Part shown: piece by piece, positions 7,050 to 15,131 of the stretch
How the letters are laid out: the number at the start of each line of letters is the position of its first letter
How positions within the stretch are numbered: position 1 is the first letter of the stretch
From: Chrysochromulina parva
Lineage: Eukaryota; Haptophyta; Prymnesiales; Chrysochromulinaceae
Reading direction: 5' to 3'
Length of the DNA: 29,577 nucleotides
NCBI GenBank assembly: GCA_002887195.1
Contig: PJAB01000329.1
Span: forward strand, 1-29,577
The notes under the pieces: generated by a model
Seen by the model: only the letters and a program-made list of their open reading frames with translations
Told to the model about the DNA's origin: nothing
Database searches by the model: none
Program-made: the position numbers and the translations under genes

Positions 7050-8888
7050 ATGCAACACGAGGGAGACAAGTTGTCTTTGCTGACTTTGCTGACCATTGCA
7101 GCGGCGGCGAACTCCAAGTTGATTGCGTTGGATCGGTTGCCGCTCGGCACCTCTGGCCGCAACATCGTGGACCGAAACGGAACCAAGGTCCAGCTCAGGT
7201 GCGTCAATTGGTACGGGGCGCACATGGAGCTATACTCCGTCTTCGGCCTGCACAAGCGGCCACTCGTGGAGCTGAGCGAGCGCATTGCGGATTGGGGCTT
7301 CAACTGCGTGCGCATGCCCATCTCCATCGACCTGTGGTACAAAGACCCGCCCGTGCCCGCCTTTGCGCTCGCCGCCAACCCCGAGTTGCAGGCCCTCGGG
7401 CTGTCGGGCATGCAGCTGCTCGACAAGACGATCAGCGCGCTCACGAGCGCGGGGCTGCTCATCCTGCTGAACGACCACACGAGCACAGCGGGCTGGTGCT
7501 GTGACCATGACTCGGAGGAGGGCATCTGGGACAACCCCGCCTACAATGCGACCACGTGGCTCCTCTCAGTGGGCGCAGTCGCTCGCCGGTACGCGCACGA
7601 CCGGCGCGTGGTTGCGTTCGACCTGCGCAACGAGATCCACGACACGCCGACGCGCACGATCACATGGGGCACCTCATCCGACATTCGCACCGACTGGAAG
7701 GTCGCCACCGAGGCAGCTGCTCGTGAGCTCCACGAGGTAGCCCCTGAGATGCTTGTGGTCGTCTCTGGACTTTGCTCGTCTTATGACTTGCGGCGACTGC
7801 ACGCGGCGCCACCCGAGCTGCCCGACCCGAGTCGTCTCGTGTACACGGTGCACTTCTACTCCTTTGCGCGCTGGTGGTACAAACTTGACGAGCTCCTCAA
7901 GGACAACTTTGGGATTAACTGGGATGATGTGTCGCGTCTGACAGTGATCGCTATGGCCTTCCTGCTGCCGCTGCTGCTGCACGTACTCCTGTGCACTCGC
8001 GGCGTGCCTTACCGGGCGACGATGCGCACCGACGGTGCGTTCGTATGCCTCGCCCTCAGTGGCTGGTGTACCGTGGGTGCCATCGCCCTCGAGCTCTGCG
8101 CCACATACATTTGGGACTTCGGCTACAAGCTCGCGGGCTGCGCTGCCGCCAATGTCGAAGGTGAGGCATTCCGCATGGTCGCGGTCGGATTGTTCTGGGG
8201 CGCGGGCGTGCTGTTCGTGCTCGCGATCGCCTTGTGGGGCTGCTTCCGCATGCAAGCGCCGCGCGTCGCTGAGCTGCGGGCCGAGGCAGCTTGGCTCGCC
8301 TCTCAGCCGGGCGGCGTCTCTCACGCGTGCGCGACATCCGGCGGCTCTGCTGGAGGCACTGGCGGTCCGTCGCTACTCAATGCGTTCGTGAGTGATGGCT
8401 ACTACGGAATGGAAATGGAGAATCCGACTCGCAAATCTGGGGCGCATCCCCGCCTGCGCCGCCGGCGCTGGTGGCACTGCTGCATGTGGCTCAACGCGCT
8501 GCTGATGGCGCTCGTGATCATCGGCGGGGGCGCGGTGCTCCTCAACATGTCGCTGCGCGTGGGCAAGTACTCGATGTTCCACGATGAGCTGGCGAGCAAG
8601 TGGCTCGTCAACGCGGGCATCAACACGCCCGTGTGGCTGGGCGAGTTTGGCGCGGGCGCCGACTATGATGACAGAAAGACGCGCGGCGCTGCGGGCACGT
8701 ACTGGGCTCACATGCTCCGCTTCATGAAGGAGTATGAGCTTGACTTCGCGTACTGGCCGTACAATGGCGACAGGTGGAAGAACGAGACACAGGAGTGGGA
8801 CGATGAGTGGTACGGGCTCCTCAACCGTGAGTATAATGACTCGCGCCGTCCCGGGCAGCTCGCCGATCTGCAGAAGCTCCTCTGGTGA
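7050..8888 (+). CDS. GH5-family glycoside hydrolase with four-helix membrane insertion
   Basis: I start at the ATG at 7050 (612 residues); the frame opens two codons earlier at a GTG. A signal-like hydrophobic stretch (8-22) precedes a GH5 barrel. Signatures are the LLNDHTSTAGWCC block (His143, Trp149), acid/base Glu195 in FDLRNEIHD, His268 and Tyr270 in VHFYSF, nucleophile Glu532 in WLGEFGAG, and Trp569 in the last strand. The WCC block and the VVSGL strand recall plant GH5_11-type proteins. Between strands 6 and 7 lies an insertion of about 230 residues with four predicted membrane helices (about 297-315, 330-350, 376-398, 478-499) and a basic loop (LRRRRWW). Positive-inside charges place both halves of the active site outside the cytosol. 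Beta-glucan or related polysaccharide cleavage at a membrane is likely; the exact substrate is unknown. Confidence 0.85.
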   Translation: MQHEGDKLSLLTLLTIAAAANSKLIALDRLPLGTSGRNIVDRNGTKVQLRCVNWYGAHMELYSVFGLHKRPLVELSERIADWGFNCVRMPISIDLWYKDPPVPAFALAANPELQALGLSGMQLLDKTISALTSAGLLILLNDHTSTAGWCCDHDSEEGIWDNPAYNATTWLLSVGAVARRYAHDRRVVAFDLRNEIHDTPTRTITWGTSSDIRTDWKVATEAAARELHEVAPEMLVVVSGLCSSYDLRRLHAAPPELPDPSRLVYTVHFYSFARWWYKLDELLKDNFGINWDDVSRLTVIAMAFLLPLLLHVLLCTRGVPYRATMRTDGAFVCLALSGWCTVGAIALELCATYIWDFGYKLAGCAAANVEGEAFRMVAVGLFWGAGVLFVLAIALWGCFRMQAPRVAELRAEAAWLASQPGGVSHACATSGGSAGGTGGPSLLNAFVSDGYYGMEMENPTRKSGAHPRLRRRRWWHCCMWLNALLMALVIIGGGAVLLNMSLRVGKYSMFHDELASKWLVNAGINTPVWLGEFGAGADYDDRKTRGAAGTYWAHMLRFMKEYELDFAYWPYNGDRWKNETQEWDDEWYGLLNREYNDSRRPGQLADLQKLLW

Positions 8889-8973
8889 TGAAGACTTTCG
8901 CCGTGATGACTGATGTCGTCATTTTGCACGCGCCACCATTCCCAGGCCACACGTTCGAGCGGGCAGTAACAGC

Positions 8974-8999
8974 GCCGTAGCACCGGTTGTCGCGTCTGT
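8974..8999 (+). promoter_or_regulatory. 26-bp shared promoter element, copy 1 (upstream of P4H)
   Basis: This is identical over 26 bases (GCCGTAGCACC...CGCGTCTGT) to 24556-24581 and to the complement of 15062-15087. Similarity to the dynein copy extends from GAGCGGGCA (8957) to a CTCACAC block (9013-9019), with TTTATAA between. It ends 110 bp before the P4H ATG. Confidence 0.75.
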
Positions 9000-9108
9000 C
9001 GTGTTTATAACGCTCACACGGACAAAGTATCGAATTCCTCAACCGACAACGCCTCGGAGAAATCTGCGGGCCCGATCGGCCCCTCTCTCCTGCAAGGAAT
9101 TCTTTGAA

Positions 9109-10011
9109 ATGATGGGTACTCTTCTTGGGGCCTTCGCCATCTCATTAGCACATGGTCTGCGTGTGCCCAGTTCCGCCAGTTGCCTGACTCGTCTGACCCT
9201 TCATGGCCAAGCAAGGTCATTGTCGATGAACGCGGCTGAGGTGCCTGTGAAGGTACTGAGCGCATCCAATGAGGCAACGCCATACGCAAACATGTGGTGC
9301 GCTCCTTGGTTCAAGCTGGACGAGGTCGGACCAGTCAGCACTCGTCAAGATCTAGGTACCGCTCGCTCGGCATTCTTCCTGAACAACGTCATTTCAGCTG
9401 CGGAGGCCGCACGGATGGTGGCTGTGGCGGACTCGATGGGGTTCGAGCGCGCCGCAGATGCGGAAAAGGAGCGCCAGAATGGCGCTCTCTCTTGGGTGCT
9501 GCACGCAGAGCTCGAGCTTCAGCTCCTCAAGCGCCTCGTGCCTCATCTCCCATGGACCATCGCCATCCACGCTCCTGGTACACCCGCACCCACACTCGAG
9601 TGGCTCGAGTCGTCGGGAGGCACACCGCCTTGGATTCGGCTGGTAGAGGGTGCGCCGACGGGCGAGTACGTGATCGCCGGCCTGTCCGCTCGCAGCCGCA
9701 TCTATCGGTACGAGAGCGACGGCAAAGACGCCTTTAAGGCCCATTATGATGAGGTCTGGCCCGGCAGCCGCCTCGAAATTGGCGTCGACGGCTGCGAGTC
9801 GAAGATGCGAAGCGACGGATGGAAGTACTCGTCAGCCGCGCGCGGGCAGTGGGCGTGGTCGGCCGGAGATCGGATCTCGCATCTGTCCGTGCTCCTCTAC
9901 CTGACGGACGGCTTTGATGGTGGAGAGACCCTTCTTCATTTGGAAGGCGAGGAGCTGAGCGAGGAGCTGAGCGAGGAGGCGACGCCTGGGGCGAGCAGGA
10001 GCACCACCACC

Positions 10012-10067
<56 letters not shown>

Positions 10068-10452
10068 GGTGGCTGTCACCCCGATTACCGGCAGTGCGCT
10101 GTGCTTCGGCCAGAGCTTCAAGCTGGGCCGCACCGGTGTCTCGCACTCGGCAGACGCACTGCTGCACGAGGGCATGCCACTGGGCCCACTCGATGGCATG
10201 GCAACCCGCCCTCTGTCCATGAAGCCGCCCGCAAAGTACGTGCTGCGGACAGACGTGCAATACACGATGCCTATCCCGCCCACTGCCACCCACAAGGCTG
10301 CCGACTGCGCCACCTCCAGCCTCAACGATCCGCAGGCGGCGCAGTCGATGACCATAGAGCTGTCAGAAGACCCAGAGACGCGCGCTCAACAGCTGGAGCT
10401 GCTCAAGTCTTATGGATACGACGTTTCATCATTTGAGCGGCTAGCACCCTAG
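9109..10452 (+). CDS. Secreted prolyl 4-hydroxylase-like 2OG-Fe(II) dioxygenase with poly-Ser insert
   Basis: From the ATG at 9109 (447 residues) the protein starts MMGTLLGAFAISLAHG, a signal-like segment; the open frame extends further upstream only from a GTG. The double-stranded beta-helix carries iron ligands His212 and Asp214 (KAHYDEVW) and His353 (LHEGMP), and the 2-oxoglutarate-binding lysine is probably Lys376 in AKYVLRTDVQY. The LTDGFDGGET and GSALCFGQ motifs are typical of the family. Two insertions are unusual: an acidic stretch plus about 17 serines between GGET and the VTPITG strand, and about 13 extra residues between the distal His and the Lys. Hydroxylation of proline in secreted proteins is the likely role. 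A second P4H lies 1.4 kb downstream. Confidence 0.87.
10015..10065 (+). repeat. AGC trinucleotide tract (poly-Ser)
   Basis: Sixteen uninterrupted AGC codons and one AGT encode serine within the P4H gene, in the loop after the GGET motif. The near-perfect repetition suggests a recent or length-variable expansion. Confidence 0.95.
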
Positions 10453-10858
10453 GTTGAACCTCCCACTCATACTCCTGTGGGTGTGGGGTCCGCTGCCCTT
10501 GTCGTGTTGATGTCATGCTCGTGTCGACGTGTCGGAGCGGAGACAGTCGAGTCAGCGGTCCGGTGCGGCGGAGTGGAGGCCGAGGGAACTTACCGGTCCG
10601 AATTCATTTCCCATTGCCACTTCATAAAGGTACTTTAGGAAAGGATATACACGCTATCTACGCATCTTTGAGATCGTCCATTTGGGATGTGCTACAAGCG
10701 GGCGCCGGGGGCGCACACCGCAATCGATTTCACAGAGATGCGATAAAGACGGCCCTTCCAAGGGCCCTTCCTGCCCTGCAAACTCTCTCGTCTCCGGGTC
10801 GCTGTGTGCTGAACCTTGCTGCTCGACAATCTCAACCATCTGGAGGCGTAACCACGCT
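10453..10858. other. Convergent intergenic region
   Basis: The P4H (plus) and FHA-like (minus) genes end toward each other here, so it should hold both 3' UTRs. It contains the short palindrome GGCCCTTCCAAGGGCC (10751-10766) and an AT-richer patch around 10600-10680. I see no gene. Confidence 0.5.
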
Positions 10859-11635
10859 CTAGTAGCCTCGGTAGCCGCCCTGCTGACCGTAGCCCTGCTG
10901 ACCGTAGCCCTGCTGACCGTACCCTTGCTGACCGTAGCCGCCCTGTTGCGGGTAACCACCGTAGCCGCCCTGCTGACCGTAGCCTGGGTCCACTCCGGGA
11001 GGGGCGGCGGTGCCTACTAGCTGGCAGATGTAGACAGCCTCCTCGGGGTTCGCTGCGTCCAAGCTGATCTTATTCCCGGGCGCGAGCTGAACGGATTGCC
11101 CACTCTGAAGCCATTGCCAGGGAAACTCACGGCCCTGCTTCCAACCCGTGGGAGGTTTGCCCATCGAGGTGAGCATGGCCATGCCGTCGGGCGATACCTG
11201 CACGATGCACTGCTCCCGTGAGATCGTCAGCATCTGCCCGAGCTGCTCCACCATGTCGTAGCGACCCAGCACCTGCCGTCCGCCAAATGGCACCGTGTGG
11301 TCTGTCCTCAATACTCCCGCCACGCCGCCGCGAGGCACCAAATGCCAACCCTGACCGCCCATCCCGTAGCCCTGCTGGGTGCCGTAACCCGGAGCCGACA
11401 TGCCGTATCCTTGCTGCGGCCCGTAGCCCTGCGGGCTACCAGAGCCGCCGTACCCCTGCTGGCCACCGTAGCCGCCGTAGCCATTCTGTCCGCCATACTG
11501 GAGGAAGATGAAGGCTCGCGGCGCCACCGCCAGCGTCATGGCCGAGGTGAACTTGGGCGCCGGTACGGCCACCAATCCTGCAACAGCTCTGACTGCGAAG
11601 GCGAGCCAGATGCCGCGGCCGCCAGAGGCGGCCAT
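10859..11635 (-). CDS. FHA-like domain protein flanked by GYGQQ-rich low-complexity regions
   Basis: I start at the ATG at 11635 (258 residues), because the frame further upstream would overlap the divergent P4H gene. Residues 1-45 are hydrophobic (WLAFAVRAVAGLVAV). Residues 46-97 are Gly/Tyr/Gln-rich (QQGYG repeats), and residues 216-258 repeat GYGQQ. Between them, about 98-207 resembles an FHA fold: VLGRYDM (Gly124, Arg125), TISREQ (Ser139, Arg140), then APGNKISL near the end. The usual His two residues after the SR pair is not kept. FHA domains bind phosphothreonine peptides, and GYGQQ tracts resemble phase-separating prion-like segments; both readings are inference. CTTCATCTTCCTCCAG just before the first repeat looks like a 3' splice site, so the N-terminus may instead come from another exon. 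Confidence 0.6.
   Translation of the reverse strand: MAASGGRGIWLAFAVRAVAGLVAVPAPKFTSAMTLAVAPRAFIFLQYGGQNGYGGYGGQQGYGGSGSPQGYGPQQGYGMSAPGYGTQQGYGMGGQGWHLVPRGGVAGVLRTDHTVPFGGRQVLGRYDMVEQLGQMLTISREQCIVQVSPDGMAMLTSMGKPPTGWKQGREFPWQWLQSGQSVQLAPGNKISLDAANPEEAVYICQLVGTAAPPGVDPGYGQQGGYGGYPQQGGYGQQGYGQQGYGQQGYGQQGGYRGY
10880..10939. repeat. 15-bp tandem repeat x4
   Basis: Four units of CTGCTGACCGTAGCC (the third and fourth with single changes) encode GYGQQ on the minus strand at the C-terminus of the FHA-like protein. Confidence 0.9.
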
Positions 11636-11816
11636 TGCGTCCCCCACAAAACTTGGAAAAAATGTCCCGAAGCCCCCCGTGAAACGTCGATTCCTACTAG
11701 CCGATAAATCCAAAAGTGAACCCATTCCCCACTCAAATCCGAGCGCCTCACGTTGCCTTGCCAGGAATACTCTTTTGCGAGCACATTTCCTCGCGAGCGC
11801 CGTGCCTTGAGTGCGC
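11636..11816. promoter_or_regulatory. Divergent intergenic region, FHA-like / WW-ShKT-P4H
   Basis: These 181 bp separate the proposed ATGs of two divergent genes and are clearly less GC-rich than the coding flanks (AAAACTTGGAAAAAATG, CGATAAATCCAAAAGTG). This composition supports placing the minus-strand start at 11635 rather than further upstream. Confidence 0.5.
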
Positions 11817-13355
11817 ATGGCAAAGAAGAAGAGCTCAGAAACACCGGCCGACGGAGTTCCGGCCGACGGAATTTCGGCCGCTGCACCGTCGAAGAAGAAG
11901 GTGGGCACCAGCCGAAAGCGCGCCGACGTTGCCAAGACGATGCTGTGGGCCGCGCCGGTCGTCGTCCTCGTGGCTGCAGGCATTGCATTTGTCTCCAGGA
12001 GCGGGCAGGCACCGCAGTCACCGCGGACCGATGCAGCGCAGCGGCGAGACGCGGCACATCCTCGTCGAGACTCTCCTCCACCTGGGCGAGATGCGTCATC
12101 CAAGACGGAGAATTCCAGCGGCCAGCTGCCACAGGGTTGGGGCTCGGCAACGGATCCGACGAGCGGAAAGACATACTACTATAAGACCGCGACGCGCGAG
12201 ACGCAGTGGGAGTTCCCGACGAGCGCGGCCGGCGAGGAGGCTGCCTCGGCGGCGAAGCCCAGCCTCACGGGCCACAACTGGAATGCTGCGGCCGAGGGCG
12301 AGGACAAGGAATGCGCCGGGTGGGCGAAGCAGGGCGAGTGCACCGCCAACCCGGAGTTTATGCGAGCCAAGTGCAAGGTCACATGCGAGCGCGCGGACGC
12401 GGCACGCACGAGCTCGACGGGCGAGCTCGTTGACTCGTGGAAGGAGCCTGGCGAGTGCATCGCCTGGGCTGCCTCGGGGGAGTGCGAGATCAACAAGGGC
12501 TTCATGTACCGCAGCTGCGCGTACTCGTGCTCGCCCGAGGCGCGCGCGGCGCAGGAGAAGAAGCTCGCGGCCTCGCTGGCCGAGTACAACGTGCGCTGCC
12601 CGCGCGATGCTTCCATGCTGCCCGCTCTCTCACCCGGTATGATGAACGCCACCTTTGAACGCGTCATGTTGGAGTTTCGCGATCTGAAGCCGGAGCTCAT
12701 TTCGAACGATCCGCCCGTGGTGCTCTTCCACGCCTTCCTGAGCGACGCCGAGGCGGATGCCTTCATCGGACACGGCAAGGGCAAGTACACGGAGTCACGG
12801 GGCGTCGGCTTCTCCGCCGATGGCAAGATGACGGACGTGAAGACTGAGATCCGCACCTCGCGCCACACGTGGTGCCAGGAGCGAAGCTGCCTGAACGACC
12901 CGCTCGTGCAGGCCGTGCAGCAGCGTGTGAGCGACGTCACACAAACCCCGGTGGCGAACGCCGAGTTCGCACAGCTCGTCTACTACCATCCTTGCCCGAG
13001 CGAGCGCGATCCATCGTGCGCCTTCTATAAACGCCATTCGGACTACATCGACGGCGACCGCCACCGGGTGCAGGGCGTGCGCATCTACACCATGTTCATG
13101 TACCTCAACGACCTTCCTGAGGGCGCCGGTGGCGGCACGAAGTTCACTGACCTCAAGCCGCCCGTCACCTTCAAGCCCGAGAAGGGGAAGGCGGTCCTGT
13201 GGCCCTCCGTCCTCGCTGATGCGCCCAACAACATCGACACGCGCACACACCACGAGGCATTGCCCGTGCTGCTCGGCGAGAAATATGGCGCCAACTTTTG
13301 GATCCACCAGTATGACTTCCGTACAGCGCACTCGAAGGGCTGCACAATGGGGTGA
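11817..13355 (+). CDS. Membrane-anchored prolyl 4-hydroxylase with WW and two ShKT-like modules
   Basis: The ATG at 11817 gives 512 residues; the frame opens two codons earlier at a GTG. A Lys/Arg-rich cytosolic head precedes one membrane helix (about 42-59), indicating a type II ER or Golgi protein. A WW domain follows (104-134; Trp108, Trp131, Pro134; YYYK centre), then two ShKT-like segments (about 164-190 and 212-238), each with four of the usual six cysteines. The P4H domain (about 295-502) has iron ligands His407, Asp409 and His479 and 2-oxoglutarate Lys489 (HHEALPVLLGEKYGANFWIHQYD). ShKT-P4H fusions are common in algae and plants; adding a luminal WW domain is unusual. A role in hydroxylating secreted Pro-rich proteins is likely. 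Confidence 0.9.
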   Translation: MAKKKSSETPADGVPADGISAAAPSKKKVGTSRKRADVAKTMLWAAPVVVLVAAGIAFVSRSGQAPQSPRTDAAQRRDAAHPRRDSPPPGRDASSKTENSSGQLPQGWGSATDPTSGKTYYYKTATRETQWEFPTSAAGEEAASAAKPSLTGHNWNAAAEGEDKECAGWAKQGECTANPEFMRAKCKVTCERADAARTSSTGELVDSWKEPGECIAWAASGECEINKGFMYRSCAYSCSPEARAAQEKKLAASLAEYNVRCPRDASMLPALSPGMMNATFERVMLEFRDLKPELISNDPPVVLFHAFLSDAEADAFIGHGKGKYTESRGVGFSADGKMTDVKTEIRTSRHTWCQERSCLNDPLVQAVQQRVSDVTQTPVANAEFAQLVYYHPCPSERDPSCAFYKRHSDYIDGDRHRVQGVRIYTMFMYLNDLPEGAGGGTKFTDLKPPVTFKPEKGKAVLWPSVLADAPNNIDTRTHHEALPVLLGEKYGANFWIHQYDFRTAHSKGCTMG

Positions 13356-14012
13356 GCCTGCGCATCTGTGGACTGTGTCTGTGCACTGTGTCTGTGGACT
13401 GTGCGCTCTCTCATGGGCAGAGGTGCAGCGACATGTCGGCGAGCTCTTGTATACAAGTTTGGCCTGTCGCGGACCCTAACTTCCGGGGTTCTAGAGTCAG
13501 ACATGGACGCTGCATGAATCCTCAAACGCTCGCAACGTGCGGGTGCGGAGGTGTTCAGGTGAGGAGCGTGCGGACCCGCGCCCGGCCCGAACCGACACGC
13601 GACAGCTTCTCGGATCTCGCCGCGACAGCGCACACATGAGCGCACAGCGACACGCCACATAGCGGCGTATTCATAACGAGCGGTTTCGGCGCACGGCGGC
13701 GTAGCCTTTGCGTAGGGCCACACCAGCTCGCCCGACCGAACATACGATACCGAGTAGCAGGCGGATCTCTACAGCGCAACAGCGCAGGACGCGAGGACGG
13801 GGAGCGACGGCTACGCACGTCGTCGCGGCATACCCAAGTCCGCATAACAGCGGAACAGCGCCGCGCGCACCGGACCGGACAGCCGAGCCACCCGACCGGC
13901 GCGGGGCGCCGGCGGCCGGAACACGGACCCGACCAGGACCATTGCCGGAGCGTGCGGTGGGCCGCAAAAGTGAAAAGAGAGCCCGCACCCGGGTACAACG
14001 TGATACTATAAA

Positions 14013-14035
14013 GGTACCAATAAGTTATTGGTACC
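14013..14035. repeat. 23-bp perfect palindrome
   Basis: GGTACCAATAA is followed by one G and then its exact complement TTATTGGTACC. It stands out as AT-rich in a GC-rich intergenic region, and GATAC-type words lie on both sides. Confidence 0.9.
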
Positions 14036-14418
14036 GCAATGATACGATACAGCTGGTAGCCGAGCCGGAGCCCGCACCGTGCGCAACCTCTCGCTCGCCG
14101 CCGCCCCGCCGCCGCGCGCCCACTCACCCGTCGCCCCGCTCTCCGTGGCGCGGCGGGGAAAACCGCCCCCCCTCCGCGTAAACCAGAATCTTCCCATCGC
14201 CATCGCGGCCATGAGTTGCCAGCAGACGACACCACGGCCAACACATCGCGCACAGAATTTGGAGTACAGCCATCGTCGGTCGTGCGCCGGTGCGCCGTCG
14301 CTGGTGACCAAATAATGGACCAAAAAACGGGCCAATAAGGGAGCAATCCACTCACACCGAGTCGCCGCTTCGCGCCTCGGGTGCGCGTTTACCCCGACTT
14401 GCCGAGCGATCACAGTCG

Positions 14419-14436
14419 CGAGTCTCTAGAGACTCG
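14419..14436. repeat. 18-bp perfect palindrome near FKBP 3' end
   Basis: CGAGTCTCTAGAGACTCG is perfectly self-complementary and lies 31 bp past the FKBP stop codon, where it could form a hairpin in the transcript's 3' UTR or act in 3' end formation. Confidence 0.85.
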
Positions 14437-14466
14437 TCTGCCCCTGCCCCGCGGTTTCTTGGTCAG

Positions 14467-15016
14467 TCACATCTCCTCCTTGGCCTTCTTGCCGCCCATG
14501 ATCTTGAGGATCTCGATGGTGAAGATCAGGCAGTCACCGCCTCCAATCTTGGGTGGGCGGCCACGGTCGCCGTACGCGAGGTCCGACGGGATGTAAAGCT
14601 CCCACTTGTCACCCTCGACCATGAGCTGCATCGCCTCCGTCCAGCCTGGGCAGCGAGAGGTCGAACGCGTTGGTCAGTGTTGCAGGTCCTGAATGCTTGA
14701 CCGCACCAGACTCACCCTTGATGACCTGGTTGGGCGCAAACGTGCTCGGCTGGCCCCGGGCATAGGACGAATCGAAGACGGGGCCGCTGGGATAGTTGGC
14801 CGCGGTGCGCCCTTCGTAGTGGCACTCGCATGGTGCGCTGACAAGCGGGTGATCGGTGCCGCTGCCTGCAGAGAGCACCTTGTACTGGAGGCCGGAGGCC
14901 AGCGTGACGACCCCTGGCTTTTCTTTGTTCGCAGCCAGGAATGCGAGGCCAGCCTCGTTCGTAGCGGAGACGGTCGCGATGACGATCGCACCGACGAGGA
15001 GAAGAGACTTCATCAT
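14467..15016 (-). CDS. Secretory FKBP-type peptidyl-prolyl isomerase, two exons
   Basis: Exons 14716-15016 and 14467-14645 (minus) join through a 70-bp intron (GTGAGT...GCCCAG) to give 159 residues. The unspliced frame breaks the FKBP fold after PNQVIKG, whereas splicing gives VIKGWTEAMQLMVEG with the conserved Trp102 at the active-site floor. Residues 1-18 (MMKSLLLVGAIVIATVSA) form a signal peptide. The FKBP domain (about 40-150) shows LQYKVLSAGSG, CHYEGR, FDSSYARGQP, IPSDLAYG and CLIFTIEIL. It catalyses cis-trans isomerisation of prolyl bonds, probably in the ER lumen or outside the cell. The end (GGKKAKEEM) is not a KDEL-type signal. It is divergent from the ASCH-fold gene and shares the 26-bp promoter element. 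Confidence 0.92.
14646..14715 (-). other. Intron of the FKBP gene
   Basis: Phase-1 intron of 70 bp with donor GTGAGT and acceptor CTGCCCAG after a pyrimidine-rich CTCTCGCTG. Splicing produces Gly101 from G plus GC and continues into the conserved WTEAMQLMVEG. Confidence 0.92.
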
Positions 15017-15061
15017 CGTGCCCTTGTGTGAACGATCTTTTTTGCGCGTAAACGTTAACGC

Positions 15062-15087
15062 ACAGACGCGACAACCGGTGCTACGGC
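15062..15087 (-). promoter_or_regulatory. 26-bp shared promoter element, copy 2 (FKBP/ASCH divergent promoter)
   Basis: On the minus strand this is identical to the copies at 8974 and 24556. Downstream on the same strand come GTTAACGTT (15051-15059) and GTTCACAC (15025-15032), as in the dynein promoter, then the FKBP ATG (15016). The element ends 46 bp from that ATG and sits midway in the 115-bp gap, so it could also serve the ASCH gene. Confidence 0.75.
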
Positions 15088-15131
15088 ACCTGTGTGAACT
15101 CCATCTAGTGCTCGGCTTTTCGACGAAGCTT

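Larger units (their letters stand above)
13356..14466. other. 1.1-kb convergent intergenic region with perfect palindromes
   Basis: This lies between the ends of the WW/ShKT/P4H gene and the minus-strand FKBP gene. It begins with short direct repeats of CTGTGTCTGTG (about 13370-13400). Two perfect palindromes lie at 14013-14035 and 14419-14436. Open frames here on either strand show no domain I recognise, and I call none. Confidence 0.5.

Noticed and set aside
13555..14413. Minus-strand frames of 266 and 135 codons between P4H and FKBP
   Set aside because: They are Arg/Pro/Ala shadows in intergenic DNA crossing the palindrome, with no recognisable fold or clear start.
14609..15016. FKBP as an unspliced 135-residue protein
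   Set aside because: The tail after VIKG is unlike any FKBP; using the GTGAGT donor and GCCCAG acceptor restores the full domain.
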